Source: Mycobacterium paraseoulense
Lineage (GTDB): Bacteria > Actinomycetota > Actinomycetes > Mycobacteriales > Mycobacteriaceae
Assembly: GCF_010731655.1 (NCBI RefSeq)
Contig: NZ_AP022619.1
Coordinates: 3,348,001-3,412,000 of the forward strand
Direction of reading: 5' to 3'
Length of the DNA stretch: 64,000 nucleotides
A program made the position numbers and the translations under genes. Positions 46,837-55,339 of the stretch are shown piece after piece (positions within the stretch are counted from its first letter, which is position 1; the number at the start of each line of letters is the position of its first letter). The notes beneath the pieces are model-generated. The model made no database searches. It worked only from the letters and a program-made list of their open reading frames with translations, and was not told where the DNA came from.

Positions 46837-48096
46837 CTAGGGCTTGGGCGAAAGAAACGCTTCCATCGCGGCTGAGTAGGCGGCTACGTCGTGCGCGCCC
46901 ATCAGCTCGCGCGCGGAGTGCATCGCCAGCTGCGCAGCACCGACGTCGACGGTGGGGATCCCGGTGCGGGCCGACGCCAGCGGGCCGATCGTCGACCCGC
47001 ACGGCAGGTCGGCGCGGTGCTCGTACCGCTGCAAGGCGACCCCGGCCTGTTCGCAGGCCAGGGCGAAGGCCGCGGCCGTACGTGAGTCGGTTGCGTAACG
47101 CAGGTTGGGGTGCACCTTGAGCACGGGTCCGGCGTTGACCTCGATGAGGTGGCCGGGCTCGTGCCGCTCCGGATAGTTGGGGTGAGTGGCGTGCGCCATG
47201 TCGGCCGAGGCCAGCAACGAGTCGGGCAGCCGGCGCAGGAAATCTTCCCGGGTGCCGCCGGCCGCGAGCACGATCCGCTCGAGGACGGTGCCCAGCAGGT
47301 CGGACTGGGCGCCGTGGTCCGAGGACGAACCAACCTCCTCGTGGTCGAAGAGCACCAACACCGGCAGGAAGCCCCGCGGTTCAGCCGCCAACAAAGCCTC
47401 CATCCCCGCATAGCAGCTGGCCTGGTTGTCCAGCCGGGGCGCGCTGAGGAGGTCGGCGTCGGCGCCGACCGCCCCCGATGGTGTCAGGTCATGGGTCATC
47501 AAATCGGCGGCCAGCACCTCGGTCGGCGCGACACCGGCGCGGTCGGCGACGAACTCGAGGAATGATTTCGTTTCGGCGCCGACGCCCCAGACCGCGTTGA
47601 CGTGGCGCTGCGGGTCGAGCGTCAGCGATTTGCGGTCCTCGGCCAGGTGGATGGCCAGCTGCGGCACCCGCAGGATCGGGTCGTCGATCCGGACCAACCG
47701 ATGCTCGACCCCGGCGCCGACACGCACCGACAACCGTCCACTGATGCCGAGGTCACGGTCCAGCCAAGAGTTGAGCCACGCTCCGCCGTACGGCTCCAGC
47801 GCGACCACCCGCCAGCCGGCGACCAGCCGATCCGGATGCTGCTTGACCCGCAGATTCGGGCTGTCGGTGTGCGCCCCGACGATCCGGAACGGGCCCTCAG
47901 CCCCATCGGAGTTCCACGCGACCAGCGAGCCGGCCCGCACCGTGAAGTAGCGCCCCGGTTCGCCCGGCCAGCGCTCACCCTCGCCCAGTTCGGTGTATCC
48001 GGCGGCAGCCAGCCGCGCGGCCACCGTCGCGCAGACATGAAACGGCGACGGAGAAGCGTCGATGAAATCGCAGAGGCCTGCGGCGCTGGCCGACAT
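46837..48096 (-). CDS. pepC: M18 family aminopeptidase
   Basis: A 419-residue aspartyl/lysyl aminopeptidase-type enzyme. Zinc and catalytic positions: AHTDSPN, the DNQASCYAG region, and [14 protein letters not shown] with the bridging Glu. It begins [20 protein letters not shown], as Rv0800 does; an open frame extends through the upstream 57-bp repeat to 48447, but that part is not gene. M18 peptidases form dodecamers and remove N-terminal acidic or other residues in the cytoplasm. Divergent from the dyp-encapsulin operon, across the tandem repeat. Confidence 0.93.
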   Translation of the reverse strand: MSASAAGLCDFIDASPSPFHVCATVAARLAAAGYTELGEGERWPGEPGRYFTVRAGSLVAWNSDGAEGPFRIVGAHTDSPNLRVKQHPDRLVAGWRVVALEPYGGAWLNSWLDRDLGISGRLSVRVGAGVEHRLVRIDDPILRVPQLAIHLAEDRKSLTLDPQRHVNAVWGVGAETKSFLEFVADRAGVAPTEVLAADLMTHDLTPSGAVGADADLLSAPRLDNQASCYAGMEALLAAEPRGFLPVLVLFDHEEVGSSSDHGAQSDLLGTVLERIVLAAGGTREDFLRRLPDSLLASADMAHATHPNYPERHEPGHLIEVNAGPVLKVHPNLRYATDSRTAAAFALACEQAGVALQRYEHRADLPCGSTIGPLASARTGIPTVDVGAAQLAMHSARELMGAHDVAAYSAAMEAFLSPKP

Positions 48097-48113
48097 GTTC
48101 AACATCATGGCGG

Positions 48114-48371
48114 CCGGCGCTCGCCGTCGCCACGCTAGGTCCGATTGCGCGGCTCCTTCCTCGCGCCCTTCCGGCGCTCGCCATCGCCACGCTAGGTCCG
48201 ATTGCGCGGCTCCTTCCTCGCGCCCTTCCGGCGCTCGCCGTCGCCACGCTAGGTCCGATTGCGCGGCTCCTTCCTCGCGCCCTTCCGGCGCTCGCCGTCG
48301 CCACGCTAGGGTCGATTGCGCGGCTCCTTCCTCGCGCCCTTCCGGCGCTCGCCGTCGCCACGCTAGGGTCG
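48114..48371. repeat. 57-bp tandem repeat (about 4.5 copies) between pepC and dyp
   Basis: The block CACGCTAGG... recurs at 48131, 48188, 48245, 48302 and 48359, exactly 57 bp apart, with near-identical units (the second copy has CCATC for CCGTC; the last two have CTAGGGTCG rather than CTAGGTCCG). 57 bp equals 19 codons, so the open frames through it stay open. The final partial unit supplies TAGGGT (48364-48369), the -10 box of the dyp gene. A VNTR-like locus is likely, so copy number may differ among strains. Confidence 0.9.
48364..48369 (+). promoter_or_regulatory. -10 box of the leaderless dyp-encapsulin operon
   Basis: TAGGGT (TANNNT) 7 nt before GTG 48377, no Shine-Dalgarno. The same box recurs in the preceding repeat unit (48307-48312), while the first three units read TAGGTC at that place. 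Confidence 0.55.
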
Positions 48372-48376
48372 GCAGA

Positions 48377-49387
48377 GTGCCTCCCGTCCAGCCGCAGCCC
48401 ATCCTCGAGCCGTTGACGCCGGCGGCGGTCTTCCTGGTGGTGACCATCGACGACGGCGGGGAAGCGACGGTTCATGACGCGCTGCCCGACATTTCCGGGC
48501 TCGTGCGCGCGATCGGGTTTCGCGAGCCGCCGAAACGGTTGTCGGCCATCACCTCGATCGGCTCGCAGGCCTGGGATCGCTTGTTCACCGGGCCGCGTCC
48601 CGCCGAGTTGCACCCGTTCGTCGAGCTGAAGGGCCCGCGGCACACCGCCCCGGCCACGCCCGGGGACCTGCTGTTTCACCTCCGGGCCGAGAGCCTGGAC
48701 GTGTGTTTCGAACTCGCCGACCGCATTCTGAGGTCGATGGCCGGTGCCGTCACGGTGGTCGACGAGGTGCACGGATTCCGCTACTTCGACAACCGCGACC
48801 TGTTGGGCTTCGTCGACGGCACCGAAAACCCCGACGGGCAGCTCGCCGTCAGCGCCACCGCCATCGGCGCCGAGGATCCCGAATTCGAGGGCTCGTGCTA
48901 CGTGCACGTGCAGAAGTACCTGCACGAAATGGATTCATGGAATTCGCTTTCCGTCAGCGAGCAGGAGCGGGTGATCGGCCGCACGAAGCTGGAAAACCTC
49001 GAACTCGACGACGACGAAAAGCCGGCCAACTCCCACATCGCCCTGAACGTCATCACCGACGACGACGGCACCGAGCTCAAGATCGTGCGACACAACATGC
49101 CGTTCGGTGAACTCGGCAAGGGTGAGTACGGCACCTATTTCATCGGCTATTCCCGCACGCCGCGGGTCACCGAACAGATGCTGCGCAACATGTTCCTCGG
49201 GGATCCGCCCGGCAATACCGACCACATCCTCGAATTCTCCACCGCGGTCACCGGTGGCCTGTTCTTCTCCCCCACTGTTGACTTCCTCGACGATCCACCG
49301 CCGCTGCCCGCAGCGCCGGTGGCGGAAAAGCCTGCCGCACAGGACGGCTCACTTTCCATCGGCAGCCTGAAAGGAACCAGTTTATGA
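48377..49387 (+). CDS. dyp: DyP-type peroxidase, encapsulin cargo
   Basis: A 336-residue dye-decolourising heme peroxidase from GTG 48377. The distal motif GFVDGTENP (GxxDG) and the proximal His in VRHNMPFGE are present, with the ferredoxin-like folds of the family. The C terminus ends [14 protein letters not shown], the cargo-loading peptide that targets DyP into encapsulin shells. The encapsulin start overlaps the stop by 4 bp (ATGA at 49384-49387). The pair corresponds to Rv0799c-Rv0798c; the peroxidase uses H2O2 on bulky substrates and is linked to oxidative-stress tolerance at low pH. Confidence 0.95.
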   Translation: MPPVQPQPILEPLTPAAVFLVVTIDDGGEATVHDALPDISGLVRAIGFREPPKRLSAITSIGSQAWDRLFTGPRPAELHPFVELKGPRHTAPATPGDLLFHLRAESLDVCFELADRILRSMAGAVTVVDEVHGFRYFDNRDLLGFVDGTENPDGQLAVSATAIGAEDPEFEGSCYVHVQKYLHEMDSWNSLSVSEQERVIGRTKLENLELDDDEKPANSHIALNVITDDDGTELKIVRHNMPFGELGKGEYGTYFIGYSRTPRVTEQMLRNMFLGDPPGNTDHILEFSTAVTGGLFFSPTVDFLDDPPPLPAAPVAEKPAAQDGSLSIGSLKGTSL

Positions 49388-50187
49388 ACAATCTCTACCG
49401 CGACCTGGCCCCGGTCACCGAAGCCGCCTGGCACGAAATCGAATTGGAGGCGACGCGCACCTTCAAACGCCATGTCGCCGGCCGCCGGGTGGTCGACGTC
49501 AGCGAGCCCGGCGGTCCGGTCACCGCAGCGGTCAGCACCGGGCGCCTGATCGACGTGGCGTCACCCTCCGACGGAGTGGAGGCTCACCTGCGGACCAGCA
49601 AACCCCTTGTGCGTCTGCGTGTTCCGTTCACCCTATCGCGCTACGAAATCGACAACGTCGAGCGCGGGGCGCAGGACTCGGACTGGGACCCGGTCAAGGC
49701 CGCCGCCAAGAAGCTGGCGTTCGTCGAGGACCGCGCGATTTTCGAGGGCTACGCCGCCGCGTCGATCGACGGCATCCGCACGTGCAGCTCGAACAAGCCG
49801 CTGACCTTGCCGGCCGACCCCCGCGAGATCCCCGACGTCATCACCCAGGCGATCTCGCAACTGCGGTTGGCCGGTGTCGACGGTCCCTACTCCGTCCTGC
49901 TATCCGCCGACGTCTACACCAGGGTCAGCGAGACCACCGAACACGGATATCCCATCCTCGAGCACATCGACCGGCTGGTTCCCGGGGACATCATCTGGGC
50001 ACCGGCCATTGACGGCGCATTCGTGCTCACCACCCGCGGCGGCGACTTCGACCTGCAGCTCGGAACCGACGTGTCGATCGGGTACACCAGCCACGACGCG
50101 GACACCGTGCAGCTGTATCTACAGGAGACGCTGACATTCCTGTGCTACACCGCCGAGGCGTCTGTCCCGCTCAGCTCCCAGGAATAA
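49384..50187 (+). CDS. enc: encapsulin shell protein (Cfp29)
   Basis: A 267-residue HK97-fold shell protein. It opens [35 protein letters not shown] and has the family features VVDVSEPGG, LIDVASPSDGVEAHLRTSKPL and VPGDIIWAPAIDGAFVLTTRGGD. Sixty copies assemble into a capsid of about 24 nm that holds DyP loaded through the C-terminal peptide. Cfp29 is a known secreted and T-cell antigen in M. tuberculosis. Translationally coupled to dyp. The next gene is unrelated. Confidence 0.96.
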   Translation: MNNLYRDLAPVTEAAWHEIELEATRTFKRHVAGRRVVDVSEPGGPVTAAVSTGRLIDVASPSDGVEAHLRTSKPLVRLRVPFTLSRYEIDNVERGAQDSDWDPVKAAAKKLAFVEDRAIFEGYAAASIDGIRTCSSNKPLTLPADPREIPDVITQAISQLRLAGVDGPYSVLLSADVYTRVSETTEHGYPILEHIDRLVPGDIIWAPAIDGAFVLTTRGGDFDLQLGTDVSIGYTSHDADTVQLYLQETLTFLCYTAEASVPLSSQE

Positions 50188-50248
50188 ACCGTGACGGCAA
50201 GCTGCTGACGGGGAGGCAAGTGAACTTCTCTCCCGGAGGCAGGGTTCG

Positions 50249-50989
50249 ATGGCAGCAACAATGGCCGGCTCCACCGCGCTGGTGACCGGAGCCACGTCGG
50301 GGATCGGCCGAGCGATCGCGCTACAACTCGCGGAACGCGGAGTCGAGGTGGTGGTGCACGGCCGCAGCGCCGAACGCGGCGCCAAGACCGTCCGTGATAT
50401 CGAAAACGCAGGCGGCAGGGCGCGTTTCGTCGCGGCGGACCTCAACGATGGAGACGACGTGCGTCGCCTGGCCGCCGAGGCCGGACCGGTCGACATTTTG
50501 ATCAACAACGCCGGCATCTACAAGTTCGGCGCGACCGCAGACACCGACGATGCGACGTTCGACGACCACGTGAATGTGAACCTGCGCGCCCCCTACATCT
50601 TGGTCCAGGAGTTGGTACCGGGAATGGCCGAGCGTGGCGCCGGCGCGGTGGTCAACGTGAGCACAGTTGCGGCCTCCGTTCCGGCGAGTGGCGCGGGTAT
50701 CTACGGCGCGACGAAGGCCGGGCTGGAGTCGCTGACGCGCGTGTGGGCGGATGAATTCGGTGGATCGGGCGTGCGCGTCAACGCGATCGCGGTCGGGCCA
50801 ACCGATACTCCCGGTTTGGCGGCTCTACCCGGTGTGTTGGAGGCGGTGGCGGGCAGCACCGCGCTGGGCCGGGCCGCCGAGCCCAGCGAAATCGCGAGAG
50901 CGGTCGTCTTCCTCAGCTCCGCCGACGCGAGCTATGTCAACGGCGCCGTGGTGCCCGTGACCGGCGGTCAACGCGCAATCGCCGCCTGA
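50249..50989 (+). CDS. SDR family oxidoreductase
   Basis: A 246-residue short-chain dehydrogenase. The cofactor motif TGATSGIG is near residues 14-21, NNAG near 87-90, and the active site Y-x-x-x-K appears as YGATK with the preceding Ser in the VSTVAASVP segment. It is a classical NAD(P)-dependent alcohol or keto reductase. A good ribosome-binding site (CCCGGAGG) precedes the ATG. The substrate cannot be inferred. Convergent with the MOSC-ferredoxin reductase gene. Confidence 0.88.
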   Translation: MAATMAGSTALVTGATSGIGRAIALQLAERGVEVVVHGRSAERGAKTVRDIENAGGRARFVAADLNDGDDVRRLAAEAGPVDILINNAGIYKFGATADTDDATFDDHVNVNLRAPYILVQELVPGMAERGAGAVVNVSTVAASVPASGAGIYGATKAGLESLTRVWADEFGGSGVRVNAIAVGPTDTPGLAALPGVLEAVAGSTALGRAAEPSEIARAVVFLSSADASYVNGAVVPVTGGQRAIAA

Positions 50990-51003
50990 CGCATCGGCTT
51001 TCG

Positions 51004-52707
51004 CTACAGGTCGAGTGCGAGCTCGGTCTCTGGAGCCGCCGAGCAGATGAGTACGGTTCCTTGCGCGGGCGGCTCCAGCGGCTGCTGCACGTACGTGGTG
51101 CTGCCCGCAACGATCCCCGTGACGCAGACGTGGCAGACCCCGCTTCGGCAGGAGAACCGGGTGGGCACGTCGCAGGCTTCGGCCAGCTCGAGGATGCTTC
51201 CGTACCGGGATGACCAGTTGACCGTCAGGCCGCTGCGCGCGAAGGTGATTGGCGGGCCGAACCCCTGGACACCTACCGGGGGATGCGGCGGCTTGCGAGG
51301 GGCACCGTCGACGATGCCGGGATTGATCGGTGGCAGGGCGCCGAACAGCTCGCTATGGATTCGGTCGGGGTCCAGGCCGCCAGCGGCGAGTGCGTCGCGC
51401 ATGTCGACCATGAATTGGGTTGGGCCGCAGAGGTATGCCGTGGCGTCGGTCGGGATACCCAGCGCCTCGATGGCCGCTCCGTCCGGCCGCCCCTGTGTCT
51501 GTGTGTAGAAGACCGACTGCCGCGCACTCGGCAAGGATCCGATCAAGGTGTCGACCTCGGTTGCGAACGTTTGCGTTTCGCGATCGCGGGCGGTGTGCAG
51601 CCACCAGATGTCGCGGGGGCTGCCGGCCGCGCCGAGCGCGTGCAGCATGGCCAAGACGGGCGTGATGCCGATTCCCGCGGATATGAGCAACACCGGACCG
51701 CCGCCATCGGTGAGGTAGAAGTCGCCCCGCGGGGCGGCGGCCTCAACGACCGAACCCGGCTCGACGTGGTCGTGCAGCCATCGACTCACCAGGCCACGGC
51801 TTTCGCGTTTGACGCTGATGCGGTAATACCCCGCGGCGGGGTCTCCCGAGAGGGAGTAGCTGCGCAGCGGCGCGGGGGTGCCCGCGCCGGGAACTCGTAC
51901 CGTGAGGTATTGCCCGGGAAGAGGCGCCGGCAGCGCGACATGGTCGTCGGCCTCAAGCCGGATGGACATCACTTGTGGGCTCTCCCGGCGTATCGCGCCG
52001 ACGCGTAAGGGGCGAAACCCGTCCCACGCCCGCGGCGCGCCAGGGAGCTGGCGCGCCGACCCCTGGCGTGAGTCGAGCATTTCCCGGAACGACTGCTGCC
52101 AGCCGGGGCTGAGCGCGGGGACATCGACGACCTTGCGGAGTCGGTCAAGGTCGCGGTTCGGCAGGTACAACAGCGCATCGACGTCGGCGACGCTGAGCTC
52201 GTGGCGGCCACGGCGGGTACGCACGATCTCGTCACCGGCGCGGACCTGCCCCTCGGTGATCACCCGGAAATAGAAGCCCGGGCGCCGTTGGGAGACAAGC
52301 AGGTTCGGCATCCTCGGTTCGTTCAGTCGGAGGCCAACACGGAAGCATGTCACGCGCGGCTGGGTGACTTCGAACTCGGCTTCACCGATCCGGTAGCGGT
52401 CACCGATGCACACCTCGTCATCGGGAAGCCCGGTGACCGTGAAATTCTCCCCGAAGTGGCCGGGCACGAGGTCGTCGCGACCCAGGTATTTCTGCCAATA
52501 GTCGTACGACTCGGCCTGATACACCATGACGGCACGCTGCTCGCCACCATGGCCCCCCAGATCACCCTGGCCGTCGCCGTCGATGTTCAGCCGTCGCACC
52601 ATGACCGGGCCCTCGACCGGAGTCTTCCAGATCCCCGTATAGACGGCCTTTTCCCGCCAGTGCACGTTTCTGGGCAGACCGACATTCACCGAAACCAGCT
52701 TGCCCAC
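51004..52707 (-). CDS. MOSC / 3-alpha / ferredoxin-reductase / 2Fe-2S fusion
   Basis: A 567-residue multidomain protein. Residues 1-150 form a MOSC domain of YiiM type (VNVGLPRNVHW...GDLGGHGGEQRAVMVYQ), followed by the 3-alpha domain (160-215) and a ferredoxin reductase of about 215-460 with RSYSLSGDP (FAD) and GPVLLISAGIGITPVLAML (NADP) motifs. Residues 480-567 are a plant-type 2Fe-2S ferredoxin with CRSGVCHVC (C-x4-C-x2-C) and a later Cys. YiiM-type proteins reduce N-hydroxylated compounds such as 6-hydroxylaminopurine, and the fused chain could supply its own electrons. The fusion resembles flavin-dependent reductases seen in some proteobacteria and actinobacteria. Convergent with the SDR gene. 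Confidence 0.87.
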   Translation of the reverse strand: MGKLVSVNVGLPRNVHWREKAVYTGIWKTPVEGPVMVRRLNIDGDGQGDLGGHGGEQRAVMVYQAESYDYWQKYLGRDDLVPGHFGENFTVTGLPDDEVCIGDRYRIGEAEFEVTQPRVTCFRVGLRLNEPRMPNLLVSQRRPGFYFRVITEGQVRAGDEIVRTRRGRHELSVADVDALLYLPNRDLDRLRKVVDVPALSPGWQQSFREMLDSRQGSARQLPGAPRAWDGFRPLRVGAIRRESPQVMSIRLEADDHVALPAPLPGQYLTVRVPGAGTPAPLRSYSLSGDPAAGYYRISVKRESRGLVSRWLHDHVEPGSVVEAAAPRGDFYLTDGGGPVLLISAGIGITPVLAMLHALGAAGSPRDIWWLHTARDRETQTFATEVDTLIGSLPSARQSVFYTQTQGRPDGAAIEALGIPTDATAYLCGPTQFMVDMRDALAAGGLDPDRIHSELFGALPPINPGIVDGAPRKPPHPPVGVQGFGPPITFARSGLTVNWSSRYGSILELAEACDVPTRFSCRSGVCHVCVTGIVAGSTTYVQQPLEPPAQGTVLICSAAPETELALDL

Positions 52708-52815
52708 CGTGTCACCTCCCAGGCCCCTTGATTGGGAGGGCTAACCCAGAGTATGCCGCCCGGCCCGCAGTGCCACAAGAGGTGGGCTATCGCACCGTCC
52801 CCGTCTGGTGCATAA

Positions 52816-52831
52816 TGGGTTACACAGCCCA
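52816..52831 (+). promoter_or_regulatory. TGGG-N8-CCCA operator, site A (alpha/beta hydrolase promoter)
   Basis: TGGGTTACACAGCCCA lies 72 bp before the hydrolase start, overlapping a CATAAT box at 52811-52816. It has the same spacing as three further sites near the tandem TetR gene. Confidence 0.55.
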
Positions 52832-52902
52832 AACTGTCCCGCGCGGTGATTTCAGTGAACCTTGGCCGAGCGGCGCGCCGGGGCGAGATTCAGGAGGAAC
52901 TC

Positions 52903-53775
52903 ATGCCGGCTGTCCATCATCGATACGCCACCGTCAACGGTCACCGGCTCTTCTTCCGGCAAGCGGGCGACCCAAGCGCTCCCGCGCTCGTGCTGTTGCA
53001 CGGCTTTCCGACCAGCTCCTACATGTTCCGGCATCTGCTGCCGGCACTCGCCGACCGCTATCACGTGATCGCACCGGACTACCTGGGCTTCGGGCTTTCC
53101 GACGCGCCGTCCGTGCAAGAGTTCGACTACACCTTCGACGCCCTGGCCGACCTCACCGCCGGGTTGTTGCACATGCTCGGCGTCGCCAAATACGCAATCT
53201 ACGTCCAGGATTACGGTGCGCCGGTCGGTTGGCGGCTGGCGCTGCGCGACCCGTCGGCGATCACCGCAATCATCACCCAGAACGGCAACGGCTACAACGC
53301 GGGATTCGTCGAGAACTTCTGGAAGGTCGTGTGGGCCTACCAACGCGAGCAAACACCCGAGGCCGAGGCCGAGGTACGGCAGTTCCTCACGCTGGACGCC
53401 ACCCGGTGGCAATACGTCACCGGCGTTTCCGACGAGACCCTCGTCGACCCCGAATCGTGGCATCACGACTACGCGCTCATATCGCGTCCCGGCAACGACC
53501 TGGTGCAGCTGAAGCTGTTGCGGGACTACGCGACCAACGCGCCGCTCTATCCGCGCCTGCACGAATACTTTCGTGCCAGCCAGGTGCCCCTGCTCGCGGT
53601 GTGGGGTCGGGGGGATGAGATATTCGGCCCGGCCGGCGCCGAGGCCTTCGCCGACGACCTCCCGGATGCCGAGATCCGACTGCTCGACGGCGGGCACTTC
53701 CTGCTGGAGTCCGCGCTGGACGACGTCGCCGCGCTGATTCGCGGCTTCCTCGCCAAGGTTGACATGACCACCTGA
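52903..53775 (+). CDS. alpha/beta hydrolase (dehalogenase/epoxide hydrolase-like)
   Basis: A 290-residue hydrolase from ATG 52903 (AGGAGG, 52892-52897). The oxyanion motif HGFPTSS and nucleophile region YVQDYGAPVG place an Asp nucleophile, as in haloalkane dehalogenases and epoxide hydrolases; the catalytic His is in GGHFLLE. It is thus likely a soluble C-X or epoxide hydrolase, though ester-cleaving enzymes also exist in the family. It shares the TGGG-N8-CCCA operator with the TetR gene 66 bp downstream, so it is probably controlled by that regulator. Confidence 0.85.
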   Translation: MPAVHHRYATVNGHRLFFRQAGDPSAPALVLLHGFPTSSYMFRHLLPALADRYHVIAPDYLGFGLSDAPSVQEFDYTFDALADLTAGLLHMLGVAKYAIYVQDYGAPVGWRLALRDPSAITAIITQNGNGYNAGFVENFWKVVWAYQREQTPEAEAEVRQFLTLDATRWQYVTGVSDETLVDPESWHHDYALISRPGNDLVQLKLLRDYATNAPLYPRLHEYFRASQVPLLAVWGRGDEIFGPAGAEAFADDLPDAEIRLLDGGHFLLESALDDVAALIRGFLAKVDMTT

Positions 53776-53792
53776 CCGGTTCCGGGGATCAA

Positions 53793-53808
53793 TGGGTTTC
53801 ATATCCCA
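53793..53808 (+). promoter_or_regulatory. TGGG-N8-CCCA operator, site B (tandem TetR promoter)
   Basis: TGGGTTTCATATCCCA lies 34-49 bp before the leaderless start of the TetR gene (TAGCCT at 53830-53835, ATG 53842), i.e. over the -35 region, consistent with autorepression. Confidence 0.6.
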
Positions 53809-53841
53809 TAATTCCCGACGCTCGCGGGCTAGCCTGACGCG

Positions 53842-55203
53842 ATGGCCCATTCCGATGTTCAGGACGAACAACGGTTGACCGCCAAGGGGCGTGCCACCCG
53901 GGACCGCATCGTGGCAGCGGCCGCCCAACTGATTGTCACCGAGGGACTGTCCGCCTCGAACATGGAGAACGTACGCAGGGCGGCGTCGGTCAGCGGTTCG
54001 CAGCTCGCCCATTATTTCACCGACAAGAGCGCCCTCATTCGCGCGGTCATCCGGCGTCAGATCGGCGTGGTTCTCGACTTTCACCGGCAGCCCAAGCTGG
54101 GTGGTCTGGCTTCGTTCGCCGACTTCGAGCGGTGGATCGACCTCAATATGAGGTACCTCAGGCGCATCGGATACCTCGGCACGCCCACCTATCACGCCCT
54201 TGCCGCGCAGCTGGCGAAGTCCGACGACGCGACGCGCGAAACGCTTGCGGCCGGCTATTGGCAGTGGGTCGACCTCATCGAGGCGGCGATCCAGCGAATG
54301 AAAGATGACGGCATCGTGGTCGCTGAAGCCGACCCGCGGACGCTGGCGATCGTGATTGTCGCCGCCCATCAAGGCGGTGGCACCTTGGCCTTCACCTACC
54401 GCGCGGAATGGCCGCACGCCGACGCCATCCGCTTCGCGATCAACTACCTGCGCAGCTTCGCCACCGATCCCGGCGAGCGGGTTGCCCGGCCCGCCCGGCG
54501 TGCTCGGCGCCTGGGCAAGGGCCCCAACCTAACTGAGGCCAGCCCAACACGTTTCACCCGCAAGGGACAGGCGACGCGCGCGCACATCGTCGATGTCGCC
54601 GCCGGTCTCATGTTCGAGCGCGGCGTCGCCGGCACCAGCATCGAGCAGGTGCGGCGAGCGGCCGGGGTCGGCGGCTCACAGATCACGCACTACTTTCAGG
54701 ACAAGCGCGAACTGACCCGCCAGGTGATCGCCGCCCGCCGCGAAGACGTACGGGCCTTCCACACTCAGCCACCGCTTGGCGCCCTCGACACCCTCGACGC
54801 CCTGCAGGCGTGGGCCGACGCCTGCGTCGCCGACATCGACGCCGTATACCGTTTAGGAGGTTGCGTCTACGGCTCTTTGGCGGGGGAATTGATCGACGCC
54901 GACGACGACTTGCACGACGATCTCTCCGCCGGCTATGACCAGTGGATCGAGCTTTTCAGGACAGGCCTTGCGGCCATGCGCCGGCGCGGCGAGCTGTGCC
55001 CCGATGCCGACCCGCGCCACCTGGCGGTTTCACTTGTCGCCGCGCACCAGGGCGGTGCGATGCTGACATACGCCACCGGGGATCCCGAACCTTTGCGGGC
55101 CGCGGTCAACGCCGCCGTCGACTACGTGCGCGCGTTCATGACGCACGCCCGCAGGGGCCGATCCGCTCCGCCGCGCCGTCGCGGCCCTTCCCGGGCCAAG
55201 TGA
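53842..55203 (+). CDS. tandem-duplicated TetR-family regulator
   Basis: A 453-residue protein containing two complete TetR units. Unit 1 (about 10-205) has RDRIVAAAAQLIVTEGLSAS, the helix-turn-helix VRRAASVSGSQLAHYFTDKS and a C-terminal domain ending AIVIVAAHQGGGTLAFTY. Unit 2 (about 232-440) repeats the order with RAHIVDVAAGLMFERGV, VRRAAGVGGSQITHYFQDKR and VSLVAAHQGGAMLTYA. A basic linker joins them. Single-chain TetR dimers are rare; the protein could bind as a monomer to one site or bridge two. The operators TGGG-N8-CCCA occur at its own promoter and those of both neighbours, so it probably controls the flanking hydrolase and reductase genes. Confidence 0.88.
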   Translation: MAHSDVQDEQRLTAKGRATRDRIVAAAAQLIVTEGLSASNMENVRRAASVSGSQLAHYFTDKSALIRAVIRRQIGVVLDFHRQPKLGGLASFADFERWIDLNMRYLRRIGYLGTPTYHALAAQLAKSDDATRETLAAGYWQWVDLIEAAIQRMKDDGIVVAEADPRTLAIVIVAAHQGGGTLAFTYRAEWPHADAIRFAINYLRSFATDPGERVARPARRARRLGKGPNLTEASPTRFTRKGQATRAHIVDVAAGLMFERGVAGTSIEQVRRAAGVGGSQITHYFQDKRELTRQVIAARREDVRAFHTQPPLGALDTLDALQAWADACVADIDAVYRLGGCVYGSLAGELIDADDDLHDDLSAGYDQWIELFRTGLAAMRRRGELCPDADPRHLAVSLVAAHQGGAMLTYATGDPEPLRAAVNAAVDYVRAFMTHARRGRSAPPRRRGPSRAK

Positions 55204-55223
55204 GTCCACCCCACTGGACAAAT

Positions 55224-55262
55224 TGGGACGGATAGCCCATAATAACTGGGTCAGCTGGCCCA
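55224..55262 (+). promoter_or_regulatory. double TGGG-N8-CCCA operator, site C (oxidoreductase promoter)
   Basis: Two copies at 55224-55239 (TGGGACGGATAGCCCA) and 55247-55262 (TGGGTCAGCTGGCCCA), 23 bp apart start to start, between the TetR stop (55203) and the oxidoreductase GTG 55340. This is the only doubled site, suggesting tighter control of the downstream operon. Confidence 0.6.
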
Positions 55263-55339
55263 TTACGGGCGGAAGCTCACCGGCTCCGTTGCGCACATCC
55301 AGATATGAATGCCCACTCGGCATTTGGGAGGAGCGGCAA

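Noticed and set aside
48114..48371. The tandem repeat as a CRISPR array
   Set aside because: Units are contiguous 57-bp copies without unique spacers, and no cas genes are present.
46837..48447. pepC reading frame extended through the 57-bp repeat to 48447
   Set aside because: The 57-bp unit is a multiple of three, so the frame stays open by chance. The extension encodes a monotonous [16 protein letters not shown] repeat, and the M18 family begins at about [13 protein letters not shown] (48096).
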